Below, piece by piece: positions 32,799-46,234 of a stretch of DNA of 64,000 nucleotides (positions are counted from its first letter, which is position 1; each line of letters starts with the position of its first letter). The stretch covers positions 124,001 through 188,000 of the forward strand of contig JAACJP010000032.1 of assembly GCA_013368375.1 (NCBI GenBank). The letters are read 5' to 3'. Origin of the DNA: Tricholomella constricta (taxonomy: Eukaryota > Basidiomycota > Agaricomycetes > Agaricales > Lyophyllaceae). Under the pieces are notes generated by a model. That model worked only from the letters and a program-made list of their open reading frames with translations, did not search any database and was not told where the DNA came from. The translations under genes were made by a program, and so were the position numbers.

Positions 32799-35187
32799 GA
32801 GGGCAGTGAAGCACACAGAAGTCTGTGGTAGCCGGAATTTAAGAGATTGTCGTGAGATAGGAAGCTATCAGTGCGAGTGAGCCAAGACTGAGAAGCATCG
32901 TCCGAGATAAGATTAGATCGGGCACCTATGCCCTTCAATATCCCATCCTCTCCACTTATTATACACTTCTTGACTCCACATCCATTCAGCTCGCCGGAAG
33001 GATTTAAAGCAAAGCTCGACAAGAGGCATTCAGTTAGTGTCGCGCGTCAATAAAACCTTCGACTTCGTATTTAGTTCCGGACATTTTACGAAAAATAACT
33101 GCGCATTCCATCTCTGCTCCCACTTGATATTTCTCCTACTACTTCAATCCTTACTGTTGTTTTTTCTTCCCTTACTTTTCCTTGTTTTCTCTCGACGAGA
33201 TAACACTACATAAGTTGCTGATTTAACGTAGTCGGGACCAATTCTATTCTATTTTATGCCCTAAATTAATCTGGCTGATCGTCATAGTTCTCTGCTAAGC
33301 CGCGACCGCAAATCCTAATTTCGCAGTGGAGATAACGACTGACCTGCCCTTTTCTGGTGGGGGACTTTTATATCTTGTTGACTTCTGACAGGATCACGGC
33401 GAATGTGGCCACTCCATTCAAGTCCGGAATGTCCGTTAACGCGCGAACAAACAAACTCACCAAAGGGGAATCCTCGAAGCCGACAGGCGAATCGCCCAGC
33501 TAACCAGGATCAACGGACCATTGGAATTTACCGCCTTCTCCAGCGAGGCGCCCTCTCGCATTTCATATCAAGGTGATCTTCAAATGGCATGAGGTTGGGA
33601 GGCCGCCCATGGGGAACTGAAGATACACACGCGACTAAGGGAGACCGCCCTCTGTCCAAACTAAAAATGGATATATTCCAGGTCCTATACCTCTTCCCCA
33701 GCGCACATCAGGAGCCTATTTTCAAGCCTGCGTGCCATGCCAAGGCAACACAGTGACCGCGGTAATTATTCCATCCATGCGAATATTCTTCCTGTGCTGA
33801 CCATCTTTGGCGATCAAATGACTGCCGCATACCAGGAAAAGATTGTGCAGATAATGTTCTGGAAGATCAAATTCCAGAAGGGTGGCTACTTTGAGCCAGT
33901 GGCAATCAGGATTGGCCTTGCGCCTCCTCCACGTTGTTTACGGGGTTTCGCAAGAATGGCTCGTTGATGTATCCGGACGCATTGCGTCCATCCCTCGAGA
34001 GGGACGAAAGTTAGTACGTGCACACTGTGGCAGCGTGTATCCCGCGGACCTAGCCCCGTAGGACACGTAGGGCTTCCGCGCGGCCGCACTACGAGAAGAA
34101 CAAGGTGCCCAGTAGGTCCCTACGACATCAATTTGCTTGCCGACTCAGTCTGGGTGTATATATATTTTAAGTACCGGTGGTTTGTTCTAATCAAACGGCC
34201 ATTCATTTGAATTTGTCGAGGACCATTTGAATAGGCGTGAATTTCAGCAGTGCAGCTGACGCCTCTCGAATTTTCACAAATGTCTGTACAAGCCATCGAC
34301 GGCTCTGCAGCTAGTTTTCTGCGACTTTGCGGCGGCATTAGACGTCTAGCACATTTAATCGTCGACAGAATTCTACAGTCGCGGTAGTCAGCTTTTCCGG
34401 ACAGCCACAAGGATTAGATCATAAAATGATTCCCGTTTGCGTTCGTCGGGCAGACTGATTCCACACCACGCTTACTGTGACTAGATTCAAACGCAGTTAG
34501 ATCAGTACAAACTCGGTACACCGGATCTTCTTCCCATACTGATAAGGACGCCGCTTCTTATACCCCAATGGGACGAATAACATCAGGATGGACCGACAGA
34601 ATGGCTTCACTTATTGACCGCTGAGTTTTGACTCGACCAAGAAATTCCGAGTCGGCCAATGAATTTACACAGACGATAGGAAACATTTCATGGACGGGAA
34701 ATCAACAGGTGCTTATTGGTCGTCGTTGTGCATATCGTCGGTGAATGAGATAAGAACCGTCACTCGATGTCTCTCAAACCGAGATGTCATGGAGATTTAT
34801 GTCGAATCAAAACGGGTGCGGTGACAGGTGTTCCCAAGTGTCTGAGAAAAACATTGAGCAGTGGATCTCATGTCGAACATCAGCAGGCGCTGTGAAGGGT
34901 GACAGAAGGCAGTTGGTGCGAACTCCATCAGGTACCGGCGGCAAACAGACAGAACAGGGACGAGTCCGGTGACACAAAGCTGCAACCTGTTTTAAATCGA
35001 ATCTAACTCCGCGAATGCCCCGCGAGTTTGGGTCTGGGATAATTTGCAAATCGGTCAATCATTCCTTCCATGTATATAAGAACCGCATCAAGCCCCTTTG
35101 AACCCTTTTTAAGGCCCCACTTGTCCTTTACATTAGCTGTGGTAAAGTAAACACAACAAACATCCCAGGAGAATCCTCGTCTCCACC
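32799..35187. other. Intergenic, divergent promoter region
   Basis: About 2.4 kb between the dehydrogenase (minus) and TUP1 (plus), which start away from each other. I see no ORF with family motifs, no transposon ends and no RNA gene. Long 5' control regions upstream of TUP1-type regulators are common. Confidence 0.5.
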
Positions 35188-37545
35188 ATGACTTCCAATG
35201 GTGTTTACAATGTAAGTCTTGGAAATGTGTCAAATCTCATCCACGTGGCATTCCCTGATTCTAGGGCGCGGCGCATCCATGGTTTCTGATTTTTTTCTTG
35301 TCCATTACAGCACAGGACCATACAGTCTGTTGGACGCCCGGTCCCACCTACAACTCGAATTACCGATGCCTTGGATACCATAAAGCAGGAATTCGAAATC
35401 GTACAGGCCGATCGCGATGCCCTGAGAGTCCAGCGAGATGATTTTGAGGCGCAAAGTAAGCTGCATCATTTTCGAACTCGATTGACCATTACCCACCTGT
35501 TCAAATCAGTGAATTCGCAAATCAACGAGATCCACGGCATACGACGATCGTTGTATGACCTCGAAGTCCAACAAGGCAAAGTCCGCCAACAGTATGAAGA
35601 TGAATTACGTCGCCTTCGCGCTGAAGTCGCCACATTGCGCCAAACAAGTGGACCTCCGGCGGGTATCCCGGGGTTTCAGCCACCTACACTTTCTGGTCCA
35701 CCGAGGCTCGGCCCTGCACCATCCTCGCTCGCCGACTCTTTTTCCCGGGATCGCGATGACAGGACGAAAGAGAAAGCTCGAGGCCCGATGTCGCCTAAGA
35801 CCGACATGGACTGGGAGCTTCGACAAAAGACTCGAGAGAAAGATCGTGTCCCTGACGTTCGTGAACCAAAGCGCCTCAAGCCTGACACCACGCCGCCAGG
35901 TTCTTTTTTTCCATCGCACTCAGTTCTTCCGCGTTCTCATACCCATCCCCCAGACCCGAGTGCTGCTCATGATTCCGATACCTCCGGAACTCTGCCACCC
36001 CCTCATGCTCTCTACTCCGCCGCCGCGGGGCCGAGCACTGTTCGCAACCAGGGACGATCTCCAGCTGACTATCAAGTCACACTTCCACCCATCAATACGA
36101 ACTCCCAAGCAACCTTCCCTGAAGATCTGAGTCTCACCAGTGTGCCACCAGAATACCGGAAAGAAGGCAGCGACTGGTTTGCGGTTTTCAACCCCAGGGT
36201 CAAGAGATCCCTCGATATCTCCCTCGTGCACAATCTCTCTCACGCGAGGTGAGTAAATTATTTTATGCGATCATCTTTGTTAACCTAATGTGACCATCTA
36301 GCGTGGTATGCTGCGTTCAATTTTCCACAGACGGTAAATACCTAGCGACGGGCTGTAACCGTACCGCGCAGATATATGACGTCAAAACCGGCGCCAAAAT
36401 ATGGTCAGTTTCTATCTTCACAGTGTCCTAATGAACCGGCTCATCGACTTTCAGTGTACTCGCCGACGATTCTGCTGGAAAAACGGGCGACCTTTACATC
36501 CGCAGCGTTCGTTTCAGTCCCGACGGAAAGCTCCTTGCCACTGGTGCTGAGGACAGGCAAATCAGGGTGCGTCATGTGTGGGAGATCTCCGGTCAGCCAG
36601 TCCTGACCGCACCCGGCAGATCTGGGATATCTCCAAGAAGCGCATAAGAAACATCTTTGACGGTCATCAGCAAGAAATCTACTCGCTGGACTTCTCCAGA
36701 GACGGCCGCTTCATTATCTCAGGCTCCGGCGACAAAACCGCTCGCATCTGGGACATGAACGATGGGTCATCCAAAGTCCTCACTATCAATGACCAGGATT
36801 CTCTCAATGGCGACGCTGGAGTCACTTCTGTCGCAATCTCCCCGAACGGCCAGCTGGTGGCGGCAGGCAGCCTCGACACTATTGTTCGGATATGGGACGT
36901 TTCAACCGGTGCCCTGCTTGAAAGGCTCCGCGGTCACCGAGACAGCGTATACAGTGTCTCCTTCACACCAGATGGTCAAGGTCTGGTCAGTGGAAGCCTG
37001 GATAAGACGTTAAAATATTGGGACGTCAGCGCTTTAACGGCCTCTATGGCCGTGAAAGGGAAGAAGGAAAACGCGAAGGAAATGTCTCCGAAACGGCCTG
37101 GAGACAAACCCAGCCCCTCTCCATGTACCATGGACTTTTTGGGTCACAAGGTGCGCTCGCCCTGCCAACGAAATATCCTCGCCTGATTCATCACCATTCA
37201 CCAAGGATTACGTCCTGTCTGTTTCTGTCTCCCACGACGGCCAATGGGTGGTCTCTGGTTCCAAGGATCGTTGTGTTCAATTCTGGGACGCTCGTAATGC
37301 AACATTACAATTCATGCTCCAGGGTCACAAGAACTCCGGTCCGTCTCCGTGCCCTCCCGTCAAATTGTCAACTGACCCAGACCCAAACCGCTTGTAGTTA
37401 TTTCCCTTGACGTCAACCCTGCGGGCGGCATGCTTGCAACTGGCAGCGGGGACAGCTTAGCAAGAATTTGTGAGTGTCTTTTATCCTTGTTCACTTGCTC
37501 CCTTGTTCACATTGCGATCGCCAGGGCGTTATTCCTCAATCTGAT
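35188..37545 (+). CDS. TUP1: Transcriptional corepressor Tup1
   Basis: Nine exons: 35188-35211, 35311-35455, 35510-36248, 36302-36403, 36455-36566, 36620-37150, 37206-37338, 37398-37469 and 37526-37545. The short first exon (MTSNGVYN) and the next give the N-terminal tetramerisation helix ([20 protein letters not shown], then [20 protein letters not shown]). A Pro-rich linker leads to the motif [21 protein letters not shown] seven-bladed WD40 propeller follows ([89 protein letters not shown]). It represses genes in the nucleus with an Ssn6-type partner, recruited by DNA-binding proteins. Intact by reading. Confidence 0.95.
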
Positions 37546-37920
37546 CTTGTACGCTTTTGACGTTGTATCTCACTCTGTATCTGTTGTGTGATACCAGTAT
37601 ACCCTCCTGTACCGAGCTACTATCTACTCTCCCGTATATAATTCACGCAATGACCGTAATATGGATAGACCCTTAAGGTACAATCCAATTGTAACTTAAG
37701 TATAATGTACTCAACATTTTTGCACATCATTCCCTGAATACATGCTCGACATTCCAAACCAACGATTTTTGGAATGGTTTCTGCATGCCCAATCAATATG
37801 ATCTAGTCGAAAACTCTTAGGCTCAGATGAGCCAATCGGCTTGAGCTCGGGGACGGTTTCCCAAGGAAAAACAATAGAAATTAGTACGTATACATCGAAT
37901 TATTAATATGTAACCTTTCG
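37546..37920. other. Convergent intergenic stretch
   Basis: About 375 bp between the ends of TUP1 and the first alpha-galactosidase gene; AT-rich with several aataat/tatata words, presumably both 3' ends. No gene seen. Confidence 0.5.
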
Positions 37921-40758
37921 TCATGGCGCAAAGAATCCTCGCCGTCCCAAGTCCTGAGTCCCAAAGCCGATGTCATCGATTCTCGTGCCATTTTGGTCGA
38001 CACACCACTCAGGGCGGGCACAGGGAGGCTGAGTGCCGGGAGGCTCGTCTCCAGCATCCTTCAACAACAATGCCACAACTCCATGGGCAGGAACTTGACG
38101 GGCGGTGAAGTTCCGGACGGCGGTCCCGTTATCGGTATGGGTCCAGAGATCCTGGGACCAGGAAATAACAGTAAGGCTCGGAGACACTAACTTGAATGTT
38201 TCTACTGACCCGAACAGAATATTGACGCCCGGCACGAATCCAGGGTGACTCAGTCAAGTTGAAGGTCATATCCGCAGGGTGGTCTAGAACATTGAGCTGT
38301 GGAATATTCGGATCAGAAGGAATGATGGAGTGGGAGTCGAATGGTACTAGGCGCACAAGCATGAACACGGTTCCATTCTGGCTTTCGCCACTCCAGTATT
38401 GCGCTGGATGGGTGCCATTGTTGGTCCAGTACCGCTGTACAATGTATGGTCAGGTTTCGGCAACACACCCATCAGCGTTGTGGCAACACACATTGATACC
38501 CCACCTAAAAGGTGTGATAGATGTCCCGACGACCGGGTCTTGGTTAATAGCGATGATCTCCTGGTTCTTAAGGATTTCAAGTGTTTCCTTGGAAGCGGTC
38601 GCAAGCTTCGGGATAAATTGAGAATTGACAAAGAAGAGACGCCGATGCAACGTACGTTCGTTGACTGCAAACATTGGACATGAGATGACAGTCACTCCAG
38701 TTATCAGTAGGCGCGCCACGTACGATTAAAAGAGGTGATCTCATCAGTGCCCAGGCGGTGAAATGCGACTTGGACTCGTCAAAGGTAAGATCGCCATTGC
38801 CACTGTAAGGAGTTGAGGCATTAGGATCAACACGGTGGAAATTTATAACTTACACCTCGAGCTTCCCATCCAGCCAAAATTTCAGTACTAAGCGATCGAC
38901 ACATTTATGCTCTCACTTACAATATCCATATCGTTACGACCATAAAAATCGGATGCCCAGGCGATAAAGGAGTTGCTTCTTGGAATTAGCAAGGTTCAAA
39001 AAGACGAAATGAGGCGGAACCTACTGGTTTATAATACTGCTGAGAACGCGCCAGTTCGCACCTGAATGATAAAAGTCAGCTAATATTCCTCATCATGGAG
39101 ATGCCACCGTCTTTACCGATGTCTTCAGTAGTCTGCAACAAATGTTACGAGGAAATTTCTTCTGTTTATATACGAAAACGTACCCTCCAAGATTGTCCAA
39201 ACCGCCGCGCCCAGATCCATGGTTGTTCCTTTGATATAACAACAATGAGGACAACCTGCAATGCAACCATATTATTGGAATAGATTTACCCTTCCCCATT
39301 GACACAACGAGAACAAGAACGGAGGCTTCCCAGACGACTTGGCCAAATCGGCAATTGCGTTAGCCATGCGCGAGTATTCTATATTTTTAACCTTTTAATT
39401 GAGACAAAAGCTGGAGGCTGGGCAGCACTCACTGCCAACCATCCCTTCTTTTATAACCTCATCGAATGGAACTGTAGAAGATGTAAAAAAGATCCGGTTT
39501 ATGCGACAGCTTTAGTACCTGCGCAGTTGTCATATCTAGAACGGAAAAGTGTGTCAGCCAAGGGGCCAGTCAGAGAAGAATAAACCATACTTAAGGAGTT
39601 CAAAACCCCAATCTTGGAAAAGCTTGATATCTCTGTTGATTGCGACGTTATTGATGGGGTCATCGAGGCTACCTTCGTAGAACAAACCTCGCTTCATTCT
39701 GAAAAGATCCCGGATATCGCTGGCAAGTGAGCCAGCCCGAGTCGCTATACTGAATTGAAATATTTAGTTATTAACCTTGTTCAACGTACGTCGACACTGA
39801 CAATTCCGGCTTTGCTACAATCACAAAGTCAGGCTTATCAAGAAAGAATAGCAATCTGCAACTTACAGCCCTAGTTTGTTGAGCTCGCTTGTTAAATAAT
39901 TCATTCCCGACGGAAATCGTTCCTTGTCTGCAGAAAATGTGAGACAGTTATGAACTAGAAAGCAATGTGAAGCAATGACGCACTGGCAATAATATCGCCA
40001 GAAGGACTTCGTTCCTTCTCAGAGTAGCAATCGTCGAGGTTCATGTAATTGTAGCCCACGTCCTTCGTAATAGTGTAAGCTGGTGCCTTCACCCAAGAGA
40101 TCTACCTCACAATCAAACCATGAGCTTTCATCAGCCTGGCCATCTCGAGAACTTTGGTTTCGCTGATATCACACTGATCGATATTAATGAGACAAGGACG
40201 GTGAGACAGGAGCGAGGCAAAACAGACATAGTAAGCGTTCCAAGCTGTTCGAAAATAAGTCGAGAAGGAAATCAAGATTGACAGCACGACGCACTGTTAT
40301 AACCCATGACTGATGAGGGTTGAAGTCAGTTCAGCCGCTCCAACGCTTCAGGAACCATTCTACATACATGGGAGCCGTCCGACACCACTGCCGTTTAGGG
40401 GAACACGGATGCCATCGTTGGCCCTGGAGGCTCTCGGCCGGTAATATAAGGTGCCAAGGATGACTGAGCACGCCAGTAGCATCGCCAGAACCAACAATGT
40501 CCGGAATGTGAGGACGAGCGTAAGCCTGAATTTGGAAATTTTCTTCAATGAGCTGTCGGCTGCGCAACGTTCCAATCAGCTTGAACAAGTCCCAGACGAA
40601 TGAAACACGCACAATTGTTTTGACTCAAGCCACTGATTCGGTTGGAACCCGGCAGAAGAGCTACCATAAGTAAGGTCGTCAAACGACGTGTCAAGAGTGC
40701 CAGGCTGCATAAAGTGCGCACGTTCTTCCGATTCTCCTTGTTCGTTGCCGCGAACCAT
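37921..40758 (-). CDS. GH27 alpha-galactosidase, predicted membrane-anchored
   Basis: Many short exons on the minus strand, stop at 37921. It hydrolyses terminal alpha-1,6-galactose from galactomannans or raffinose-type sugars. Motifs: MGYNTWNAYYCDISETKVLE, VGYNYMNLDDCYSEKERSP, the nucleophile motif KYDNCA (near 39545), EQPWIWARRFGQSWR, the acid/base motif FYGRNDMDI (near 38935), KNQEIIAINQDPV and the C-terminal beta domain ([24 protein letters not shown]). Unlike its two neighbours it has a 50-residue polar N-terminus (from ATG 40758) followed by a hydrophobic segment (LTLVLTFRTLLVLAMLLACS), which suggests a type II anchor instead of a cleaved signal. That depends on an 87 bp intron inferred at about 40522-40608; the start is therefore less certain than the body. 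Confidence 0.85.
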
Positions 40759-41154
40759 GTTTCAAAATCCTTAAGGTTTTAAGCTAACTGGAATGTCAAA
40801 CGCGTCAATATAGCTTCAGAAAAAATAGTAATTCGTCGGCCAGTACACACCGTTGTGGTCATAAAGCAAGGTGTGGTGATGTATCTTTCCCTATCATTCC
40901 CCGGCGATCATTCTGTGGAGATCACGGCAACTGCATCAGCACGTGCAAACCGCGTGATCACAACGCGACCGCGACTTGGCAGCGGTAATTTAAGCACTTG
41001 GCGGGCAACGACAACACAGTGAGGCAACAGTGAGGGACGACGAGGGCTATCAGTCTTTAACAACAATATTATCATTCAAGTAATGCAAAAAGGTACAGAG
41101 AAAATTGCTTTGAAAACCGTGACACGCCACCACCGGCTAGTTCCATGTCAGCTG
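40759..41154. other. Intergenic between tandem galactosidase genes
   Basis: About 400 bp holding the promoter of the upstream-anchored copy and the 3' end of the next. No ORF or repeat supported. Confidence 0.5.
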
Positions 41155-43696
41155 CTAAAAGTTTATGTTGTCGATCCTCGTCCCGTTCTGGTCCATGCAC
41201 CATTCCAAGCGAGCACAGGGAGGATCAAGCCCAGCAGGTTCGTCTCCCGCATCTTTCATCAACAAGGCTACGACTCCGTGCCTAGGAACTTGATGAGCGG
41301 TGAAGTTGCGCACAGCAGTCCCATTGTCAGTGTGGGCCCAGAGATCCTAAGGCGAGTAGGATGAGAAACTTTGTCAGGAAAACTTAAAAAAACATACCCG
41401 GACGGAATACTGACGTCCGGCGCGGATCCAAGGCGACTCGGTCAAATTGAAGAACATGTCCGCAGGTTCATCGAGCACATTCAACTGAAGGTCAAAAGTG
41501 CCACTTGAAAATCAAAGTGATGGCTTAAGGCAGGGCTACGCACCAGCATGAACAGCGTTCCGTTTTGACTCTCTCCACTCCAGTATTGCGCAGGGTGCGT
41601 GAAATTGTTGGACCAATCCGGCTACGTGCATGAACATAAGCGTTTTGATAAAGCCAAAGATTTCGACATTGCTCACATTAATCCCCCATCTGAACGGTGT
41701 GATGCCCGTCCCAACGACGGGGTCTTGGTTTATTGCAATGATCTCCTTGTTTTTCAGGATTTCGAGCGTCTGTTCGGTCGCAACAGAGAGCTAGAAGGCG
41801 AAAATCATGAGCGCCTGCAAATGATCAAGAATCAAGAGTACCTACATCTGTCGACTAAGATTTCGGTTCGCAAATATCAGGCTCTATCGAGAGACCCAAA
41901 AAATGGGGACGAACGATCAACAAGGGTGACTTCATGAGTGCCCAGGCAGTAAAGTGGGACTTCGCCTCGTCAAACGTGAGGTCGCCATTGCCACTAATAG
42001 ATTCTCAGCGATCACCAACGGAAGTCGTAAGATATAGCTTACACTTCGAGCTGCAATGTCATTAAAATATGATCAGCCAGGCGTTGGATGGAAGAAAGGT
42101 CAACTGACGATATCCATGTCGTTATGTCCGTAAAAGTCAGATGCCCATGAGATAAAAGAATTCCTGGCAAGAATGAGGGCCTTGGGCGTAGGTGATACGA
42201 CTATCCCAAATCTCACTGGTTTATGATACTGCGGAGAGCACCCCAGTCAGGCCCTGAAGAAACACAATTCCGGTTAGAGATAAGCGAAGATTGCGCAAAG
42301 TATTGGAACTTGCCAATGTCTTCTGTGGTCTAAAGAAAATATAGTTGAGTGTATTGAATAAGACATGCGCAGATATTTCCGCTTACTCTCCAACTTTGCC
42401 CAAGTCGCCTAGCCCACAACCAAGGTTGTTCCTGTCATAGGATGTGTATGTCAACCGTACAGACCAGGTTTAAACAACGGAGTAAACGGTACCCTTCCCC
42501 ACTGGCACAAGGAGAACAGGATTGGAGGTTTGCCGGACGACTTCGCCAGATCAGCGATCGCGTTCGCCATTCGAGTGTATTCTGAAGCGATGCATAATCT
42601 TAGGCTTCGTTTTGGAATGGAATTATGTCGCGCTTACTGCCGACCATCCCTTCTTTGATGATTGAGTCAAACGGAACTGCAAAACGGAGTGTCAAAAATT
42701 CGTCGGATCGTCGAGTAAGCATGAATTACCTGCGCAATTGTCGTATCTGCCGCCCCAAGGAAGATCTATTCAGCCAGCGATGAATCTCGCGGAAAAAGGA
42801 CAAAATGACTTCAACAGATCAAATCCCCAGTCCTGGAAAAGCTTCGCATCTCTGTGTTTCCAGGGTCGGTGCCATGAATATCGAACACTACCTCCCAGAG
42901 ACGCACCTGGCCTCGTTTTGAAACGATCCCGGGAAGAGCTGACAGGTGAACCAGCCGGAATCGCTGTACTGAAAACAAGGTTATACGACGGAAATGCCTC
43001 CATGATGCGGGAAAACACACTATTCCAGCTTTACTGTTGCATGGAAAACATCAGGTCGTGGTACACCAAAAGAATCTAAGAAAGACACACAGCCCGAGCT
43101 CATGAATTTGGTCGGTCAGGTTGTTCATTCCGGAAGGAAAGCGCTCCTTGTCTTAAAAAAAATCATATATTAGGTAAAGGCAGCATGACATAGGACCATG
43201 CACGCACTCGCAAGGATGTCGCCAGAAGGACTGCGGACCTTCTCAGAGTAGCAATCATCAATGTTTACATGATCGTAGCCAACGTCCTACGACGGATAAT
43301 GGATTTCTTTGCGCCGGATGGAACACAGAATTCTAGGAGGACCCACCAGGAGCCCGAGCGACTTCATGAGCCTCGCCGTTTCGAGTACCACGGTCTCGTT
43401 TATATCGCACTAAAGAGAGGGAATCAGAGGTGGGTGAACATCGAATGTCGTATTTCTCGAACATGATACGCGTTCCAAGCTAAGTTCCATGCGTTAGTAT
43501 TGTGGGGCATGACGTCTATTTCGACTCAACTGTTATACCCCATGACTCCAAGGCAATGGATATGAGTTTCAAAGTCGGTGCAAGCGCGTAGTCACTCACA
43601 AGGCAGACGGCCCACGCCATTGTCCAAGGCAACGGCGGGCGGGATTTCGAAAGCCAGTATCGCACTCACAACTGCTGTGGCTACAGACAGAATCAT
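41155..43696 (-). CDS. GH27 alpha-galactosidase, secreted
   Basis: Start 43696 (MILSVATAVVSAILAFEIPP), a clear signal peptide with a likely cut before ALDNGVGRLP. Many introns of about 45-60 bp. Motifs in order: MGYNTWNAYHCDINETVVLE, VGYDHVNIDDCYSEKVRSPS, DNCA (nucleophile Asp, near 42740), NDMDI (acid/base Asp, near 42120), a KNKEI-INQDP type motif and the C-terminal end DPPCARLEWCMDQNGTRIDN. Length and motif order match family 27. It is a tandem paralogue of the gene at 37921-40758, in the same orientation about 400 bp away. No stop in the motif-bearing exons was found, though not every intron was checked base by base. Confidence 0.87.
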
Positions 43697-44713
43697 CGCA
43701 CTCTAAGAGTTCAGTACGAAACTGGAATCCCTCCCCATCCTCTCCGAGTAGGCTTATATGAGCCTCAAAAGAAGCCCACCCTGCATGTGGACAAGAACTT
43801 GATATGATAATCGCGATGATCAGAAGTGGGGTGTTTGGGATCCATACTTGTGCACGGCAGAAGGGGCGTCGAAGAGTAACGTAGTTGGAGAACAATGCAA
43901 AGGAGTAAATAAAGCATGAAAAGCACACACGCTGTTCAGATGCTCCACCGAAGTATGTAGGACCTTGCCCGAGCGGTGCGTCCAGGTCAGCTGCCTCGAA
44001 ACAGGTGAGCGCATGATCAAACTCACCTATTTTAAGCTCTTCTCTAATCAAATGAGGCTAGGGGGCTCGTAACGACCATTAAAAAGCTGCGCAGAGATAA
44101 AGGCTAGGGGTTGGGCTTTGTGACCTGAGCTTTGACTGTCGTGATCGGGAGGCACTCTATTTGTTTCGTGCAAGGGCCGCAAAAGACATCTAGGTTCAAG
44201 GAAATCATCTGGAGCATCGAGTTCAAGTTCAATCTGATATAACGGTTGATTTGACGGAGGCCATTTGGCCTGAGCCCCTTGACAGACCGTGGGTCAACCA
44301 AAGAAGAAGTAAATTGACGTTGGCCTTGGGAAGGTTGCAGAAGGATGTTCCGACCGCATTTACAGCATTAGATCATGCCCTTTCTTCAGGCGAGGTTTCC
44401 CAGAAAGGCGAGGAACACTTGATCAATTGAAGTCGCATTCAGAAGTAATCGAGGCCTAATTCAAGTCATGAAAGGGCTTATTGATTGAGATCACTGAGGG
44501 TGGGCTGTTCCCACCTTCAAAGGCATCCAGTTCGGGTAAACAGGATGAAATGAACAGGACAAACGAAGGAACAGGCTACAGCAGCGACGCTGGAGGACGA
44601 GGACTCGTCGGAGGAGCGGATGAAAACGCGTCCGTCACGAATCACGATCATGTGACACACATGGCCTCACGCGCCCGAACTTAAACATATACCACAACGA
44701 CAAGCGAGCGGAA
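43697..44713. other. Divergent promoter region
   Basis: About 1 kb between the start codons of an alpha-galactosidase gene (minus) and SOS7 (plus). Minus-strand frames in 43820-44051 have hydrophobic stretches but do not connect to the galactosidase. Nothing else recognised. Confidence 0.45.
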
Positions 44714-45949
44714 ATGAAACCCCAGCGCCTGTCCTCCTCGTTCGGAAGTCCTGAACAAGAGCAGCTACTCAAGGCCGCAGAATCTCTCAAAGCCCATGTC
44801 GAAAGGGCAAACCTACAGCTGCAGCGCAACGTCGCTGACTTCAAGTCCTGGAAGCTCGATGCCAACGAGACGTCAGACGAAGATCTAGAACTGAAAGATC
44901 CTGCTATCGTTGCAGCGGACGTAGCAGCACAGATAGTACGTGGTGTCACTTTCTCATAGAAGCATTACGCTAACGATAATACAGTCTTTCCTGCGAAAAC
45001 TCAAGTTCCAGTACCTCGAACAGAACGCCAAAGACCGCTATGTGAAATCCATCGTAAGCGACATCGACGATGCCCCAATTGTCACGGCCGAAGACAATAA
45101 AGTTCTGCTCGCGAGCAACGCCGCAAAAAAGGAGAAACTGAAAGTCTCCAAGTCCAGTCTCGCCGAGATGCAGCACGACATCCGGACGCTGGCACCCCTG
45201 GTCGAAAAAGGTGCGTTGCTTACCCCAGCTCCATCTTCCCCTACTCATTCAGGGCTGTCTAGACTACCGTAAAGTCCACGACGCCACCGCGCAAGCCACA
45301 CAACTCGCGGAGCAGATCATCGACGCCCGTCTCGCGCTCACCCGCCTACGCAAGACGCACCCACATCCCCGGCTCACCATCCCGCTCGCGGATCAGAAGC
45401 TCATTGACCAGGTTACGGAGATGCAGGACCTCAGCGACGAGCTGCAGGCCCTCAACCAGGAGGCACATGCTATAAAGGAGCAGCTAAAGCGGGGAGCACT
45501 GAAAGTCGAGAGTCTACGCGTCGAGCGCTCGGAGCTCGAGAAGAAAGTGAGGTTATATCGAGATGACGAGGACGATGGGCGCCTGGTGCCGCTGTACGAC
45601 TGGTGCGTTTGCGTGATGACCCACATTTTGTGTCGCCTGCCTCACCATCTCTTGTAGGTACACCGCGTCGATGAACCTCCACCGCTCCATGAACGACCTG
45701 CACGAATCATACATGGCTTCGGAGAACGAGCTCCGTTTGACGTATAACATCGACTCGCCACGACACCGAATCACGATAGCGCTGATATTTGCCCCGGACA
45801 CTCGGCAGCTTGCTGTTGTGCAGACGTCCGGGCTCGAGGAGCTGGGTGTTGAGGTGGGGGATCTCATTGACGCACATGTCCAGGTGAATGACGTGCAGGG
45901 TGTGGTTGCGGCGATCCTGGCCAGAGCCAGGACACGGCACATCTCATAG
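44714..45949 (+). CDS. SOS7: Kinetochore protein Sos7/Kre28-like
   Basis: Four exons with joins at 44935/44985, about 45211/45265 and 45654/45659. The protein starts MKPQRLSSSFGSPEQEQLLK. It carries the Sos7-type motifs SWKLDANETSDEDLELKDPA, FLRKLKFQYLEQNAKDRYVK and TAEDNKVLLASNAAKKEKLK, then a long coiled coil (to about residue 270) and a small C-terminal alpha/beta domain. The family works in the Knl1/Spc7 branch of the outer kinetochore, linking centromeres to microtubules and the spindle checkpoint. The join VEK-DYRKV needs the acceptor gtctag rather than the nearer cattcag, because only that keeps the frame. Confidence 0.85.
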
Positions 45950-46234
45950 CGTTGTGTTGCATTGTACCATCAGTTGTATTCTACATCCATCTTGCATCTT
46001 TGCGTTCTATCGCGAGGGTTTATTTCCTCAGGGACAAACCGCTCTCCGAACGTAAGATGGCCCCTGCAAGAATCGTTGAGCATCCATGTATGTCGACCCA
46101 GATCTCATGGGATGGTCAGAGGCGGACGTGTGGCAAGGTGTTGCTTTGGCGCGTTGCAGCCCTGGTCCATGAGTCAATAAACAGCTGGTGCAACTGGCGC
46201 CTACGCACCAGATCCACGAAGCTCACAAATGTCA